A stretch of 64,000 nucleotides of DNA, taken from assembly GCA_900473795.1 (NCBI GenBank), contig UCMT01000024.1, positions 124,001 to 188,000 of the forward strand, given 5' to 3'. Origin of the DNA: Hyphomicrobiales bacterium (GTDB lineage: Bacteria > Pseudomonadota > Alphaproteobacteria > Rhizobiales > Rhizobiaceae). Each line of letters begins with the position of its first letter. Within the stretch, counting starts at the first letter, position 1. Positions 44,857 to 53,733 of the stretch are shown here, piece by piece. Both the position numbers and the translations under genes were made by a program. The notes beneath the pieces are model-generated. The model worked only from the letters and a program-made list of their open reading frames with translations, was not told the DNA's origin and ran no database searches.

Positions 44857-46116
44857 TCAAAACCTCACGGTAAACACAGTGCCCTTGCCGATTTCCGACT
44901 GGACGAGCAATCTGGCGCGGTGCCGGGTGAGGATGTGCTTGACGATGGCAAGTCCGAGCCCGGTGCCTTTTTTCGACCGGCTGGCTTCTACGTTAACCCG
45001 GTAGAATCGTTCGGTAATGCGCGGAACGTGCTCTGCCGGGATACCGGGGCCATGATCGCGGACGGACACTTCGGCCGGCGCGTCGCCGCCGCCGGAGAGG
45101 GTCACTTCGACCATTTTCCCCTCCTGGCCGTATTTGCAGGCATTTTCGATCAGGTTCTCGAACACTTCGGTCAGTTCGTCGCGATCACCCTGAACGACGA
45201 CCGGATCATCCGGCACGACCAGCGAAATCTCCACACCGACATCCTCTGCCAGCGGCGACAGCGCATCCCGCACATGACCGAGCAGCGGCGCGAGATCGAC
45301 CGCCTCGTCCGGCGCGATGTGGGATTTGAGTTCCAGCCGCGACAGCGAAAGCAGATCATCGACAAGACGGCTCATTCGCGTCGCCTGCTCGTGCATGATG
45401 CCGAGAAATTTCTCGTGCGCCTTGGGATCGTTGCGCGCCGGCCCCTGCAGCGTCTCGATGAAACCGCGCAGCGAGGCGAGTGGCGTTCTCAGTTCATGGC
45501 TTGCATTGGCGACGAAATCGGAGCGCATCCGGTCGATGCGGCGTGCCTGCGATATATCGCGATAGGAAAGAACATAAAGCCGCTCGTTCGGTGATCCGAT
45601 CTCGGCTGGCGCGACGCGCACGATATAGACCGATTCCGACGGGAACCGCTCGGAATGCTCGATCTGGTTTACCTTGCCGGTGGCGATCGTCTCCCGGACC
45701 ATGTCGAGGATGCCGGGCGAGCGAACCCGTGCCGAAAGATCAGTGTTGGCCGGGATCGTGCCGAAGGCCTTTTCGGCCGCATGGTTCTGCAGAACCACGG
45801 CTTCATCGGGCGCGACCACGAGGATCGGCGTGTCGAGCGCGTTGAAGGCGGCGGCAAGCAAGCCGAGATCGGTCTTCTCGTCCACGGCCTGGGCAACGGG
45901 AATGGCGGGCGGCGTGGTATCGGTCGAACGGCTGAAAAGCGCCGCCATCCAGACCAGCCAGAACAGCAGCACGGCGACCGTGTGAATGCCGGCCAATACG
46001 AGCGCCGCCGCGACGATGGCCGACAGGCCGATGATCCACTTCTCCGCGCGGGCCCTGTCCTTCAGGCGCTCCCAGACTGTGTTTGTGTCTTCCAAAATAC
46101 TCTCTCTTACCGGCAT
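44857..46116 (-). CDS. phoR: Phosphate regulon sensor histidine kinase PhoR
   Basis: A 419-residue membrane kinase. Two short spans near the N-terminus (IIGLSAIVAAALVLAGI and AVLLFWLVWMAALF), a PAS domain, then the H-box NASHELRTPLASLRGF with His near 207, N-box ENLIENACKYG, and G-boxes RDHGPGIPAEHVPRITERFY and KGTGLGLAIVKHIL. Partner of PhoB. The frame is open to 47028 but that part is antisense to ppk2 and unconserved, so I start at ATG 46116; a TTG eight codons later with AGAGAGAG upstream is an alternative. Confidence 0.93.
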   Translation of the reverse strand: MPVRESILEDTNTVWERLKDRARAEKWIIGLSAIVAAALVLAGIHTVAVLLFWLVWMAALFSRSTDTTPPAIPVAQAVDEKTDLGLLAAAFNALDTPILVVAPDEAVVLQNHAAEKAFGTIPANTDLSARVRSPGILDMVRETIATGKVNQIEHSERFPSESVYIVRVAPAEIGSPNERLYVLSYRDISQARRIDRMRSDFVANASHELRTPLASLRGFIETLQGPARNDPKAHEKFLGIMHEQATRMSRLVDDLLSLSRLELKSHIAPDEAVDLAPLLGHVRDALSPLAEDVGVEISLVVPDDPVVVQGDRDELTEVFENLIENACKYGQEGKMVEVTLSGGGDAPAEVSVRDHGPGIPAEHVPRITERFYRVNVEASRSKKGTGLGLAIVKHILTRHRARLLVQSEIGKGTVFTVRF

Positions 46117-46242
46117 GCAATCAGCCGGTGATATCGGAGGTTCATGACAATGATTTTCACGGCATGCTTGAATTCGCAATTCAATTGTGGCCTCCTCCCA
46201 TGAAATCGGCGGCCGGCCGAAAATGCAGCGGGGGAACCAATC

Positions 46243-47124
46243 GTGGCGGGAATCGAGAAAAATCAGCCGGTCAAACTCGTCGTCAACGGCAAAGAGCGGG
46301 TTTTCGACATCGACAACCCGGAGCTGCCGAATTGGATCGACAAGGAGGCGCTGGCCTCTGGCGGCTTTCCCTACGACAAGAAATTCGACGGCGACGACTA
46401 TGACGCCATGCTGGAGAAACTGCAGATCGAACTCGTCAAGGTTCAGTTCTGGCTGCAGGCGACGGGCAAGCGCGTGATGGCGATCTTCGAGGGCCGCGAT
46501 GCCGCCGGAAAAGGTGGCGCGATCTACGCGACGCGATCTTACATGAACCCTCGCTCCGCTCGCGTCGTCGCACTGACCAAGCCGACCGAGACGGAACGGG
46601 GGCAATGGTACTATCAGCGCTACATCACGCATTTTCCAACCGGCGGCGAATTCGTCATGTTCGACCGCTCCTGGTACAACCGGGGCGGCGTCGAGCCGGT
46701 CATGGGCTTCTGCACGCCCGAGCAGAACAAGCGGTTTCTCAAACAAACGCCGCGGTTCGAGAGGCTTATCACCGGCGACGGCATTCACTTCTTCAAATTC
46801 TGGCTGGATATCGGCCGCGAGATGCAGCTGAAGCGGTTCCACGACCGGCGGCACGATCCGCTGAAGGTGTGGAAGCTCTCGCCGATGGATATCGCCGCGC
46901 TGACGAAATGGGACCTCTACACCGAAGCGCGCGACCAGATGCTTACGGAAACCCATAGCGAACATGCGCCCTGGACGATCGTCCACGCCAACGACAAGCG
47001 CCGCGCCCGCCTCGACATCATCCGTCACATGCTGAAGACGCTCGACTATGACGGCAAGGACGAGGACGCGATCGGCGAGATCGACGGCAAGATTCTCGGT
47101 TCTGGACCGGGTTTCGTGAAGTAG
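46243..47124 (+). CDS. ppk2: Class I polyphosphate kinase 2
   Basis: A 293-residue PPK2 that transfers phosphate between polyphosphate and nucleotides. Walker [10 protein letters not shown], lid region [28 protein letters not shown] and Walker [14 protein letters not shown] are intact, as in class I enzymes. GTG start behind GGGGGAAC. It is divergent from phoR with 126 bp between starts; a half PHO-box (TTGTCAT on the minus strand, about 46143-46149) is present but weak. Confidence 0.94.
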   Translation: MAGIEKNQPVKLVVNGKERVFDIDNPELPNWIDKEALASGGFPYDKKFDGDDYDAMLEKLQIELVKVQFWLQATGKRVMAIFEGRDAAGKGGAIYATRSYMNPRSARVVALTKPTETERGQWYYQRYITHFPTGGEFVMFDRSWYNRGGVEPVMGFCTPEQNKRFLKQTPRFERLITGDGIHFFKFWLDIGREMQLKRFHDRRHDPLKVWKLSPMDIAALTKWDLYTEARDQMLTETHSEHAPWTIVHANDKRRARLDIIRHMLKTLDYDGKDEDAIGEIDGKILGSGPGFVK

Positions 47125-47156
47125 CGTTTCGCCGCTTCTTCACCCGGCCACGGCGA

Positions 47157-48311
47157 TCATTGCCCGGGAAGGATGCGAACGGCGAACAGGTCGAGGCTGT
47201 TGCCGGTACCCGCCAGGTCGCTGTTGATCAGCATATGCCCGGGAGCGCTCGGCGCCAGGCTGCGGTCGAACGTCACCTTGAACAGCATGTCGCTCGTTTC
47301 CTCGTTCACCGTGAAGCGGTGACGGCCGCAGTCGCCCAGCGAGGCGAAGTCGCATTCGACGGAAAACTGCGTCTGCTTGCCCGCATCGGCTCGAACGCTG
47401 AGCGCCACGGTCGACGTCTTGCCGGAAATCTGCCCGAGCACCGAGGCCGGGATTTCGATCAGGACATTTCCGTCAGCCTCGGCCGTTGCGGAGGTGATGC
47501 GCAGGCGCTGACCGCTCTCGTCGCTGACAGCGTCGGCCGAAGCCCGGCTGCCAGTCGTGACCTTGCCTGCGTCGGCGGGCTTGAACACCTCGACCCAGTC
47601 GCCGGAGAAACCCGACTGGGCTCCAAGCGTCCTCAGCCCCTCGCCGCCATCGAAATCCTCGGACTGTACCGTCGAGGGCGGATTGGCGACGCTGGTATCG
47701 CGCTCGGCCGCCGATTTCAGAAGGCCGCTGGTTTGCACCCACCAGGCCGCCGTCCCGATCGCGGCAACGAGGGTCGCCACAACCATGACGAAGGACAGGA
47801 AGCTGCCGCGCTTGCGCCGGCGGGGCTTGGGCAATTCGACGGTTGCCTTGGCCTTTTTGTCACGCTTGCCGGCGACCGGTTCGACGGAGGCTGCTGCCTC
47901 CTGCGCGCGGCTCACCTCGCGGCGATCGGGACGCACGCCGGCAAGCCCGCCATCAACAACGGGGGAGCTAGCGGTTTCGCCCGCGGCCCGTTCCGGCGGC
48001 ATGTGATTTCCGTCGTCGAGCGCCGCTGACGGAGCCCGGTCATCATCATCATGACGACCGGCATCCAGACGAACCGCTGGCGCCACGGACGCAGCCTTCA
48101 GCGCCGCACGTTCCTCCACTTCGATGGCATGGATGATCGCTTCAAGGCGGTGCCGCTGCTGCGCAATCACGTTCTGATCATGCACGTCCTGCTTTCTGAG
48201 GCCGGCCTCGAGCGCGTTTCGCGCCGACTGATAGATGCGCGCGCGCGTTTCGGAATTCGCCCGGTCGGAGCGCTCCAGCGCATGTCTGATGGCAGTTTCC
48301 AGTCCGCTCAC
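47157..48311 (-). CDS. Single-span membrane protein of unknown function, rhizobial type
   Basis: A 384-residue protein. The N-terminal 70 residues form a helical coil (LETAIRHALERSDRANSETRARIYQSARNALEA...), followed by a charged disordered linker, a basic patch (KPRRRKRGS), one membrane span (FLSFVMVVATLVAAIGTAAWWV) near residue 180, and a periplasmic beta-rich domain to the end with two cysteines (VECDFASLGDCGRH). I recognise the architecture in rhizobia but no assigned function. GTG start with AAGGA six bases upstream. Convergent with ppk2. Confidence 0.8.
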   Translation of the reverse strand: MSGLETAIRHALERSDRANSETRARIYQSARNALEAGLRKQDVHDQNVIAQQRHRLEAIIHAIEVEERAALKAASVAPAVRLDAGRHDDDDRAPSAALDDGNHMPPERAAGETASSPVVDGGLAGVRPDRREVSRAQEAAASVEPVAGKRDKKAKATVELPKPRRRKRGSFLSFVMVVATLVAAIGTAAWWVQTSGLLKSAAERDTSVANPPSTVQSEDFDGGEGLRTLGAQSGFSGDWVEVFKPADAGKVTTGSRASADAVSDESGQRLRITSATAEADGNVLIEIPASVLGQISGKTSTVALSVRADAGKQTQFSVECDFASLGDCGRHRFTVNEETSDMLFKVTFDRSLAPSAPGHMLINSDLAGTGNSLDLFAVRILPGQ

Positions 48312-48657
48312 TATCCGTCCTTCTTGATGCAGACGACCGGCATCGGGCCACCCTGCAGAGCATGCCGCCTGGAGCCGAAGCTCTCGAGCCGGCAGGCATG
48401 CCGATCAACATTGTCCCGAAAGCATTGCGGTGCGGCACGCTTTCGCTCCACGAGCATCCGCCGACGCTGTGGTTCCTCGAAAACCAGCCGCGCTTTTGGA
48501 TGTGTTAACAATTGGGTAACGGTTGACGTCGCGATCTGCAAGCCTCGCACGTCAAAACGGACGGCCGGCGCCGGGGAAAACCCGGAGGATTTTGCCCGGC
48601 TTGCCGGATCGGGATCGCTCAAGCACCCTTTGCAAAATCCATCCGCGCTGATAAAGT
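48312..48657. other. Intergenic region between the membrane protein and nitronate monooxygenase genes
   Basis: About 350 bp. A minus-strand open frame (48311-48622, 103 codons) ends with a TAG overlapping the GTG of the next gene, but its sequence has no family-like features and I do not call it. GTTAACAATTGGGTAACGG near 48505-48523 is a loose TTAAC-type dyad, possibly a promoter element for the leftward gene. Confidence 0.4.
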
Positions 48658-48681
48658 TCTTACGTTTACGAAAACGTCAAA
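48658..48681. promoter_or_regulatory. Second copy of the ACGTTTACG dyad operator
   Basis: The right arm AAACGTCAAA is identical to that at 11382-11391; the left arm TCTTACGTTT differs at two of ten places; the centre is ACGA. It ends 24 bases before the TTG start of the nitronate monooxygenase-like gene, so a bound protein would overlap the promoter or initiation region. Confidence 0.6.
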
Positions 48682-48705
48682 AAACTGAACCCCGGGAGCG
48701 AACTC

Positions 48706-49665
48706 TTGTCATTGCCAGCCCTTCTCAACGGCACCACGCGGCTGCCCGTCGTCGCAGCGCCCCTGTTCATCATCTCGCATCCAGCCCTGACGATCGCCCA
48801 GTGCAAGGCGGGCGTCGTCGGCTCGTTTCCCGCGCTGAACGCCCGGCCGGAAGCGCAGCTGGATGAATGGCTGGCCGAGATCACGGAAGAACTTGCGGCG
48901 CACAACGCCCGCAATCCGGGCAGGCCGGCCGCCCCCTTCGCCGTCAACCAGATCGTCCACAAGTCCAACAAACGGCTCGAGCATGACCTGATGCTGTGCG
49001 TCAAATACAAGGTCCCGATCGTCATTTCCTCGCTCGGCGCGGTGCCGGAAGTGAATGCGGCAATCCATTCCCATGGCGGCATCGTGCTGCATGATGTGAT
49101 CAACAATCGCCACGCCAATTCCGCCATCCGCAAGGGCGCTGACGGCCTGATCGCGGTCGCCGCCGGCGCCGGCGGCCATGCCGGAACGCTCTCGCCCTTC
49201 GCCCTCGTCCAGGAAATCCGCACCTGGTTCGACGGGCCGCTTCTGCTCTCGGGCGCCATTTCCACCGGCGGTGCCGTGCTTGCCGCACAGGCGATGGGCG
49301 CCGACATGGCCTATGTCGGCTCGGCGTTCATCGCCACCACGGAGGCGCGCGCCAGCGACGCCTACAAGCAGATGATCGTCGACAGCAGCGCCAATGACAT
49401 CGTCTATTCCAACTTTTTCACCGGCATTCACGGCAACTACCTGAAAGCCTCGATCGTCGCGGCCGGCATGGATCCAGAGCAACTGCCGCAGGCCGATCCG
49501 TCGAAGATGGATTTCGAAACCGCCACAACCGGCGCCAAGGCCTGGAAGGATATCTGGGGCTGCGGCCAGGGCATCGGCGCCGTCACGGAGATCGGACCGG
49601 TTTCCGCCTTGGTCGATCGCCTTGCCCGCGAATATGACGAAGCGCGCCAGAGACTGGCGCTATAA
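48706..49665 (+). CDS. Nitronate monooxygenase/2-nitropropane dioxygenase-family flavoprotein
   Basis: A 319-residue FMN TIM-barrel protein. PVVAAPLFIISHPALTIAQCKAGVVGSFP, KGADGLIAVAAGAGGHAGTLSPFAL, LLLSGAISTGGAVLAAQAMGADMAYVGSAFIATTEA are the family blocks; the GAGGHAG motif carries the catalytic-type histidine of class I enzymes. Members oxidise nitronates, and some sit with fatty-acid catabolism genes where the substrate is not clear. TTG start with GGGAG nine bases upstream. The operator upstream links it to the acyl-CoA dehydrogenase and fadD. Confidence 0.88.
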   Translation: MSLPALLNGTTRLPVVAAPLFIISHPALTIAQCKAGVVGSFPALNARPEAQLDEWLAEITEELAAHNARNPGRPAAPFAVNQIVHKSNKRLEHDLMLCVKYKVPIVISSLGAVPEVNAAIHSHGGIVLHDVINNRHANSAIRKGADGLIAVAAGAGGHAGTLSPFALVQEIRTWFDGPLLLSGAISTGGAVLAAQAMGADMAYVGSAFIATTEARASDAYKQMIVDSSANDIVYSNFFTGIHGNYLKASIVAAGMDPEQLPQADPSKMDFETATTGAKAWKDIWGCGQGIGAVTEIGPVSALVDRLAREYDEARQRLAL

Positions 49666-49788
49666 GACAGCACTTTTCCTTCGTCCCGAGTTTTTTCCGG
49701 TTCTGCAAACTGATGGCTTGAAATCCCATCGGTTTGCAGGTATCAGCCCCCTTACACATCGCTCCGCTGCATCGCGGAACGTTTGCGG

Positions 49789-49864
49789 GCCGCTTTAGCT
49801 CAGGTGGTAGAGCACATCATTCGTAATGATGGGGTCGCAGGTTCGAGTCCTGCAAGCGGCACCA
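49789..49864 (+). tRNA. tRNA-Thr(CGT)
   Basis: Acceptor GCCGCTT pairs with AAGCGGC, then A and encoded CCA. D-arm AGCTCAGGTGGTAGAGC, anticodon arm ATCAT-with loop TTCGTAA-TGAT giving CGT, T-arm GCAGG-TTCGAGT-CCTGC. All stems pair. Confidence 0.95.
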
Positions 49865-49953
49865 GTTTTCCATGCGGAAAGCCTTATTTCTCAACAATTG
49901 CTAGGCAGAAGCCACACCTGCTATTTCAGCCGCACTTGGCTGCCGCGTCCAGA

Positions 49954-50487
49954 CTAGCCGGCGGTGACCTCGTCCTTGTGGGCGGCGAAGGCTGCCAAAA
50001 CTTCATCCTTCTCGGCTTGCGGGACCTTGAAGAAGTCCAGGGACCGCGCAAGCTCCGCCGCAACCTCGTCGAATTCTTCGCCGGAAATCCGGAGGTCCCG
50101 GTGGGCCTCCTCAAGCCCGAGCGGTGTCGCACCAGGCTTGGTGGCCGTGAACTTGAAGGGCCCGCCCGAAACGTCGCAGACCCACAGTGTCCGCATGAAC
50201 TTCAGGCCAGGCAACCTTCCCAGGTTCTTGGTGTGCCATTCCCGCAACTGCGGGTTCTTGGACTCCTGGCCGACGATGGGGTTCTTCACAACGGCGTCGC
50301 TGAAGTGATCCACCACCGCCGCGATGGCGAAGACGCCGCCCAGCCGCTCGTACAGACTTTTTTCAGGCATGGTTTGGTTGGCTTGCACGTTAACCGTCCC
50401 CGCCAAAACAGCCACTGAGGCGGCGGTCAGCGTCAGCCCTGCGACCACGCTTCGCCTTGTGATAGAAGTCGAGACAGCCTGTGTCAT
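49954..50487 (-). CDS. Exported group 1 truncated haemoglobin
   Basis: About 177 residues. The N-terminus SITRRSVVAGLTLTAASVAVLAG has a twin-arginine pair before a hydrophobic core and an Ala-rich end, so it looks like a Tat (or Sec) signal. The rest is a truncated-globin fold: SLYERLGGVFAIAAVVDHFSDAVVKNP, QLREWHTKNLGRLPGLKFMRTLWVCDVSGGP, with the proximal-His region around EEAHRDLRISGEEFDEVAAEL. ATG at 50487 with AAGGAGG five bases upstream; a GTG two codons earlier is less good. Oxygen, nitric oxide or peroxide chemistry is possible; an exported truncated globin is uncommon. Confidence 0.85.
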   Translation of the reverse strand: MTQAVSTSITRRSVVAGLTLTAASVAVLAGTVNVQANQTMPEKSLYERLGGVFAIAAVVDHFSDAVVKNPIVGQESKNPQLREWHTKNLGRLPGLKFMRTLWVCDVSGGPFKFTATKPGATPLGLEEAHRDLRISGEEFDEVAAELARSLDFFKVPQAEKDEVLAAFAAHKDEVTAG

Positions 50488-50558
50488 GGTCACCTCCTTG
50501 GTTCAGTCCACGGCTTAGTCTTAAGCTCAGGCCGGGTTATAGCGCTTCTAAATATAAG

Positions 50559-50573
50559 TATCTAATTTAGATA
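50559..50573. promoter_or_regulatory. AT-rich palindrome upstream of the haemoglobin gene
   Basis: TATCTAA and TTAGATA mirror exactly around one T, within a strongly AT-rich patch (50547-50584) in GC-rich surroundings. It is about 70 bp before the globin start and looks like a repressor operator; ArsR-type regulators use similar AT-rich dyads, but the factor is not identified. Confidence 0.55.
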
Positions 50574-50764
50574 TACATTATAGCATGACAGGTGCTTGGT
50601 GATCGAGATCGATCTTCGGCATCGCCGCGTTCCCAATGCATCGAACTCGGGGCAAATCATCCTTTCACATCAGATGCAAAACCGGCTGTTCAAGCCCGGC
50701 GCAAGCGACGCGCCGTACCTTGTCTTCTTAACCGGCATGAAGCCGGTCAACGAAGGACAATGAC

Positions 50765-50926
50765 ATGTCGAACACGATCGAACACGCGCCCCTCCCGCAA
50801 GACGCAGCCATCGCCCTGTTCCTGCAGGAAGACAATGCCGACAGGCTGACCGACATCCTTGTCGATGCGCTCGACGAAGCCTTCAGAATTCTGAAAGAAG
50901 AACTGGTTTCCCGGCCGCTGAACTGA
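50765..50926 (+). CDS. Small protein of 53 residues
   Basis: ATG at 50765 with GAAGGA seven bases upstream and clear third-position GC bias. The peptide begins MSNTIEHAPLPQDAAIALFL and is acidic and helical with two short Leu/Asp-rich turns (RLTDILVDALDEAFRILKEEL), which suggests an amphipathic helix protein. No family recognised. An ACCGGC/GCCGGT hairpin (50732-50748) precedes it. Confidence 0.55.
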   Translation: MSNTIEHAPLPQDAAIALFLQEDNADRLTDILVDALDEAFRILKEELVSRPLN

Positions 50927-51128
50927 CCTGCCGGAATATCCCACCGGCGGTATGACGAACCTCCGACGCAAGGATGCCATATCTACCCCGTATGACTCTC
51001 TCCCGTCATGCGGAGCCTCTACGCTAGATTCACTCGGGAAAACATGGTTAATTTTTTAACTATTTTCCGGTTAGCAGCGTAGGACGTCAGCGGATCGGCC
51101 GTTGATTCGAAAACCGGGAGGACCACAG

Positions 51129-51317
51129 ATGATCTTCAATCTGCTCAAGCCCAAGTGCGACGATACCGCCGATACCGGTACCTATGCCGACGGCGCTTTC
51201 GAGCTGCCGATCATCGAGATCAAGTCCGCTCCGCGCCGTGTTCGCGGCCACGTCGCGCATCAGCGGGACTATGGCAGCGACCGTGCCATCTCGCCGATCC
51301 CCGCCGGACTTGCCTGA
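51129..51317 (+). CDS. Small protein of 62 residues
   Basis: ATG at 51129 behind GGGAGGACCACAG, a strong ribosome-binding site. MIFNLLKPKCDDTADTG is followed by a basic middle (SAPRRVRGHVAHQRDYG). No membrane span or signal. Upstream lies a TTAATTTTTTAA palindrome (51048-51059) in an AT-rich promoter. Function unknown; convergent with the ureidoglycine gene. Confidence 0.55.
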   Translation: MIFNLLKPKCDDTADTGTYADGAFELPIIEIKSAPRRVRGHVAHQRDYGSDRAISPIPAGLA

Positions 51318-51360
51318 GGCACTCCGGCAGGGAGCACTGCGATATCAGCGGCCTCATTCT

Positions 51361-52188
51361 TCAGGCGCGCGGCTTCAGCTTCATGTGACGATTGACGTCC
51401 TTGTAGAGCAGGTAGCGGAACTTGCCCGGTCCGCCCGCGTAGCAGGCCTGCGGGCAGAAGGCGCGCAGCCACATATAGTCGCCCGCCTCGACCTCCACCC
51501 AATCCTGATTGAGCCGGTAGACCGCCTTGCCTTCCAGGACGTAGAGGCCATGCTCCATGACATGGGTTTCGGCGAACGGGATGACTGCGCCCGGCTCGAA
51601 GGTGACGATCGTCACATGCATGTCATGGCGCAGATCGGCAGGATCGACGAAGCGCGTCGTCGCCCATTTTCCCTCCGTCCCCGGCATCGGGGCCGGCGTG
51701 ATATCGGCTTCGTTGAGGAAAAGCGCGGGCGGCACGTCGAGACCGTCGACGGCCTCATAGATCTTGCGTATCCAGTGGAACCGCACCGGCTTGTCGCTGG
51801 CGTTGCGCACGGACCATGCGCTGGCCGGCGGAATGAAAGCGTAACCGCCGGGTGACATCTGATGCGCCTTGCCGTCCAGCGTGACGGTCAATTCACCCTC
51901 GACGATGAACAGAACGCCCTCGGCATCCGCATCCGGCTCCGGCCGGTCGCTGCCGCCGCCCGGCGCCACTTCCATGATGTACTGCGAGAACGTCTCGGCG
52001 AAACCGGACAACGGCCGCGACAGGACCCACAGGCGCGTGCCCTCCCAGAACGGCAGAAAGCTGGTGACGATATCCATCATCACGCCCTTGGGAATGATGG
52101 CATAAGCCTCGGTGAAGACGGCGCGATCGGTAAGCAGTTGCGTTTGCGCCGGAGCGCCGCCCGTAGGGGCGTAGTAAGTGCGGTTCAT
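51361..52188 (-). CDS. allE: (S)-ureidoglycine aminohydrolase
   Basis: A 275-residue bicupin releasing ammonia from ureidoglycine in allantoin degradation. SRPLSGFAETFSQYIMEVAPGGGSDRPEPD, EGVLFIVEGELTVTLDG, and in the second cupin FEPGAVIPFAETHVMEHGLYVLEGKAVYRLN with the metal-binding histidines and glutamate. ATG at 52188 starts MNRTYYAPTGGAP as in the family. No other purine-catabolism gene is in the window. Confidence 0.9.
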   Translation of the reverse strand: MNRTYYAPTGGAPAQTQLLTDRAVFTEAYAIIPKGVMMDIVTSFLPFWEGTRLWVLSRPLSGFAETFSQYIMEVAPGGGSDRPEPDADAEGVLFIVEGELTVTLDGKAHQMSPGGYAFIPPASAWSVRNASDKPVRFHWIRKIYEAVDGLDVPPALFLNEADITPAPMPGTEGKWATTRFVDPADLRHDMHVTIVTFEPGAVIPFAETHVMEHGLYVLEGKAVYRLNQDWVEVEAGDYMWLRAFCPQACYAGGPGKFRYLLYKDVNRHMKLKPRA

Positions 52189-52387
52189 CGGATTTCCTGA
52201 ACTCTCGAATGGATCGGCCTTGACGGGCGCAAGTGGCCGCAAGGCGCACGCAATCATTAGCGCAACGGCACGCCGAGATCACGCGGCAATTCCCCCTTCT
52301 GTCCGGATTCAGTTTCGTCAAAAGGAAGGAAATCGTCACCCGCCTGACGCGTGTCCGCTATGCGAGCGGGCGCAGCGTGGACCGCGC

Positions 52388-53542
52388 CTATTTGATGATC
52401 GCGCTCGGCGGTGGCGGCTGGTCTGTCACTTCCCGCAACCATTCCCGCCAGATCGCCACCAAGAGCGCCATCAGCACCGGTCCGACGAACAGCCCGAGGA
52501 AACCCATGGTCTTGACGCCGCCGACGAGGCCGAAGAAGGTGGGCAGGAAGGGAAGGCTGATCGGGCCGCCGACCAGCCTGGGGCGCAAGGTCTTGTCGAC
52601 GATGAACAGTTCGATCGTACCCCAGGCAAACAGGGCGACGGCAGCAAATGGCGATCCGCTTGCGAAGAGATAGACCGACACCAGAGTGAAACAGAGCGGC
52701 GCCCCGCCCGGGATCAGGGCCATGATACCGGTGATGATGCCGAGCGTCACCGGAGACGGAACGCCCGCCATCCAATAGGCGACGCCGAGCACGATGCCTT
52801 CGCCGATGGCGATCACGCCCATGCCGGTAACGGTCGAACTGATGGTCAGCGGCACGATGCGCGAGACGCGCTCCCAGCGCATCGGCAGGATGCGTTCGCC
52901 GAGACGATCGAGCTGGACAACGAGTTTCTCGCCGTCGCGATAAACGAAAAACAGGGTGATCAGCATGAAAAGCAGCGTCAGCAACGACTGGAAGGCGGAC
53001 GCGCCGACGACGAGCACGCCGCGGTAGATACTGCCGATATTGGAGCCGCTGACGAGCTGAACCAACTCTCCGACGGCGCCGGGATGGCCGACATATTTCG
53101 CCCATTGCGTTCCAAGCCAGACGCCGAGCCCGGGGATCTGCGTCAGCCACACCGGCACAGGAGCGCCAAATTTATTGGTGGCGATGGTCCAGGCCACCCA
53201 GTCGCGGACTTCATCGACGGCGTAGATCGCCGCCAGCGATATCGGTGCGACGATGAAGGAGATCACGGCAATGATCGCAATGGTGGCTCCAAGCGTCCGG
53301 TTGCCGCCAATCGCCACAAGCAGGCGGCGATAGATCGGCCAGGAGGCAAAGCCGATGACCAGCGCTGCCAGCACCGGCACCAGAAAGCCGTGGAAGAAAT
53401 AGACGCCTGCGAGGAGGATAAAGACAAGCAGCCAGCGTGCGGCCGAAATCGGCCCGACAAGCGCCGAGCGTTCATAGGCCGGACGGCCGAAAAGACGCGG
53501 CTCCGACGGAAGCTCGCCCCGGTCACGATTGGTCAGTTGCAA
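52388..53542 (-). CDS. AI-2E (PerM/TqsA)-family transporter
   Basis: About 384 residues, eight spans in the usual two-block pattern with a hydrophilic middle. The C-terminal motif GIMALIPGGAPLCFTLVSVYLFASG, and TLRPRLVGGPISLPFLPTFFGLVGGVKTMGFLGLFVGPVLMALL, are diagnostic. Family members include AI-2 exporters and sodium/proton exchangers; substrate unknown. The TTG at 53542 has GGAGGA seven bases upstream; the GTG five codons earlier lacks a site. Confidence 0.85.
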   Translation of the reverse strand: MQLTNRDRGELPSEPRLFGRPAYERSALVGPISAARWLLVFILLAGVYFFHGFLVPVLAALVIGFASWPIYRRLLVAIGGNRTLGATIAIIAVISFIVAPISLAAIYAVDEVRDWVAWTIATNKFGAPVPVWLTQIPGLGVWLGTQWAKYVGHPGAVGELVQLVSGSNIGSIYRGVLVVGASAFQSLLTLLFMLITLFFVYRDGEKLVVQLDRLGERILPMRWERVSRIVPLTISSTVTGMGVIAIGEGIVLGVAYWMAGVPSPVTLGIITGIMALIPGGAPLCFTLVSVYLFASGSPFAAVALFAWGTIELFIVDKTLRPRLVGGPISLPFLPTFFGLVGGVKTMGFLGLFVGPVLMALLVAIWREWLREVTDQPPPPSAIIK

Positions 53543-53558
53543 AAAGCATTCCTCCACA

Positions 53559-53574
53559 TGTCATCAAGATGACA
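53559..53574. promoter_or_regulatory. Palindrome upstream of the AI-2E transporter gene
   Basis: TGTCATC and GATGACA mirror exactly around AA, 17 bp before the TTG start, so it may act on the mRNA leader or as an operator. It also resembles a PHO-box heptamer pair in inverted order, which does not fit the direct-repeat PHO box. Confidence 0.4.
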
Positions 53575-53733
53575 GCAAAACTCACGGCTTGCCACATGTT
53601 TCCGATTGTGGCGGCAAACCCGGAAACGTGCGGCATAGGTAAGTATGACCGCAGGGTCAACACAAGCGGATGACAATCGAATTTCGGTGGAGAAGAAGCA
53701 TGAGGAGAAATGCTTCGGGCCCGAAGCGTTTCG

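Noticed and set aside
46117-47028. N-terminal extension of phoR opposite ppk2
   Set aside because: The frame is open but low-complexity and antisense to a conserved PPK2 gene; PhoR membrane spans begin right after 46116.
48311-48622. 103-codon minus-strand frame coupled to the next gene by TAG/GTG overlap
   Set aside because: The overlap is attractive but the peptide is Arg/Ser/Pro-rich with no family-like blocks, and it spans the promoter region expected for the downstream gene.
49789-50600. tRNA-Thr 3' end as an integration site with the globin as island cargo
   Set aside because: No integrase, no repeat of the tRNA 3' end and no second boundary can be seen, so an island is not supported.
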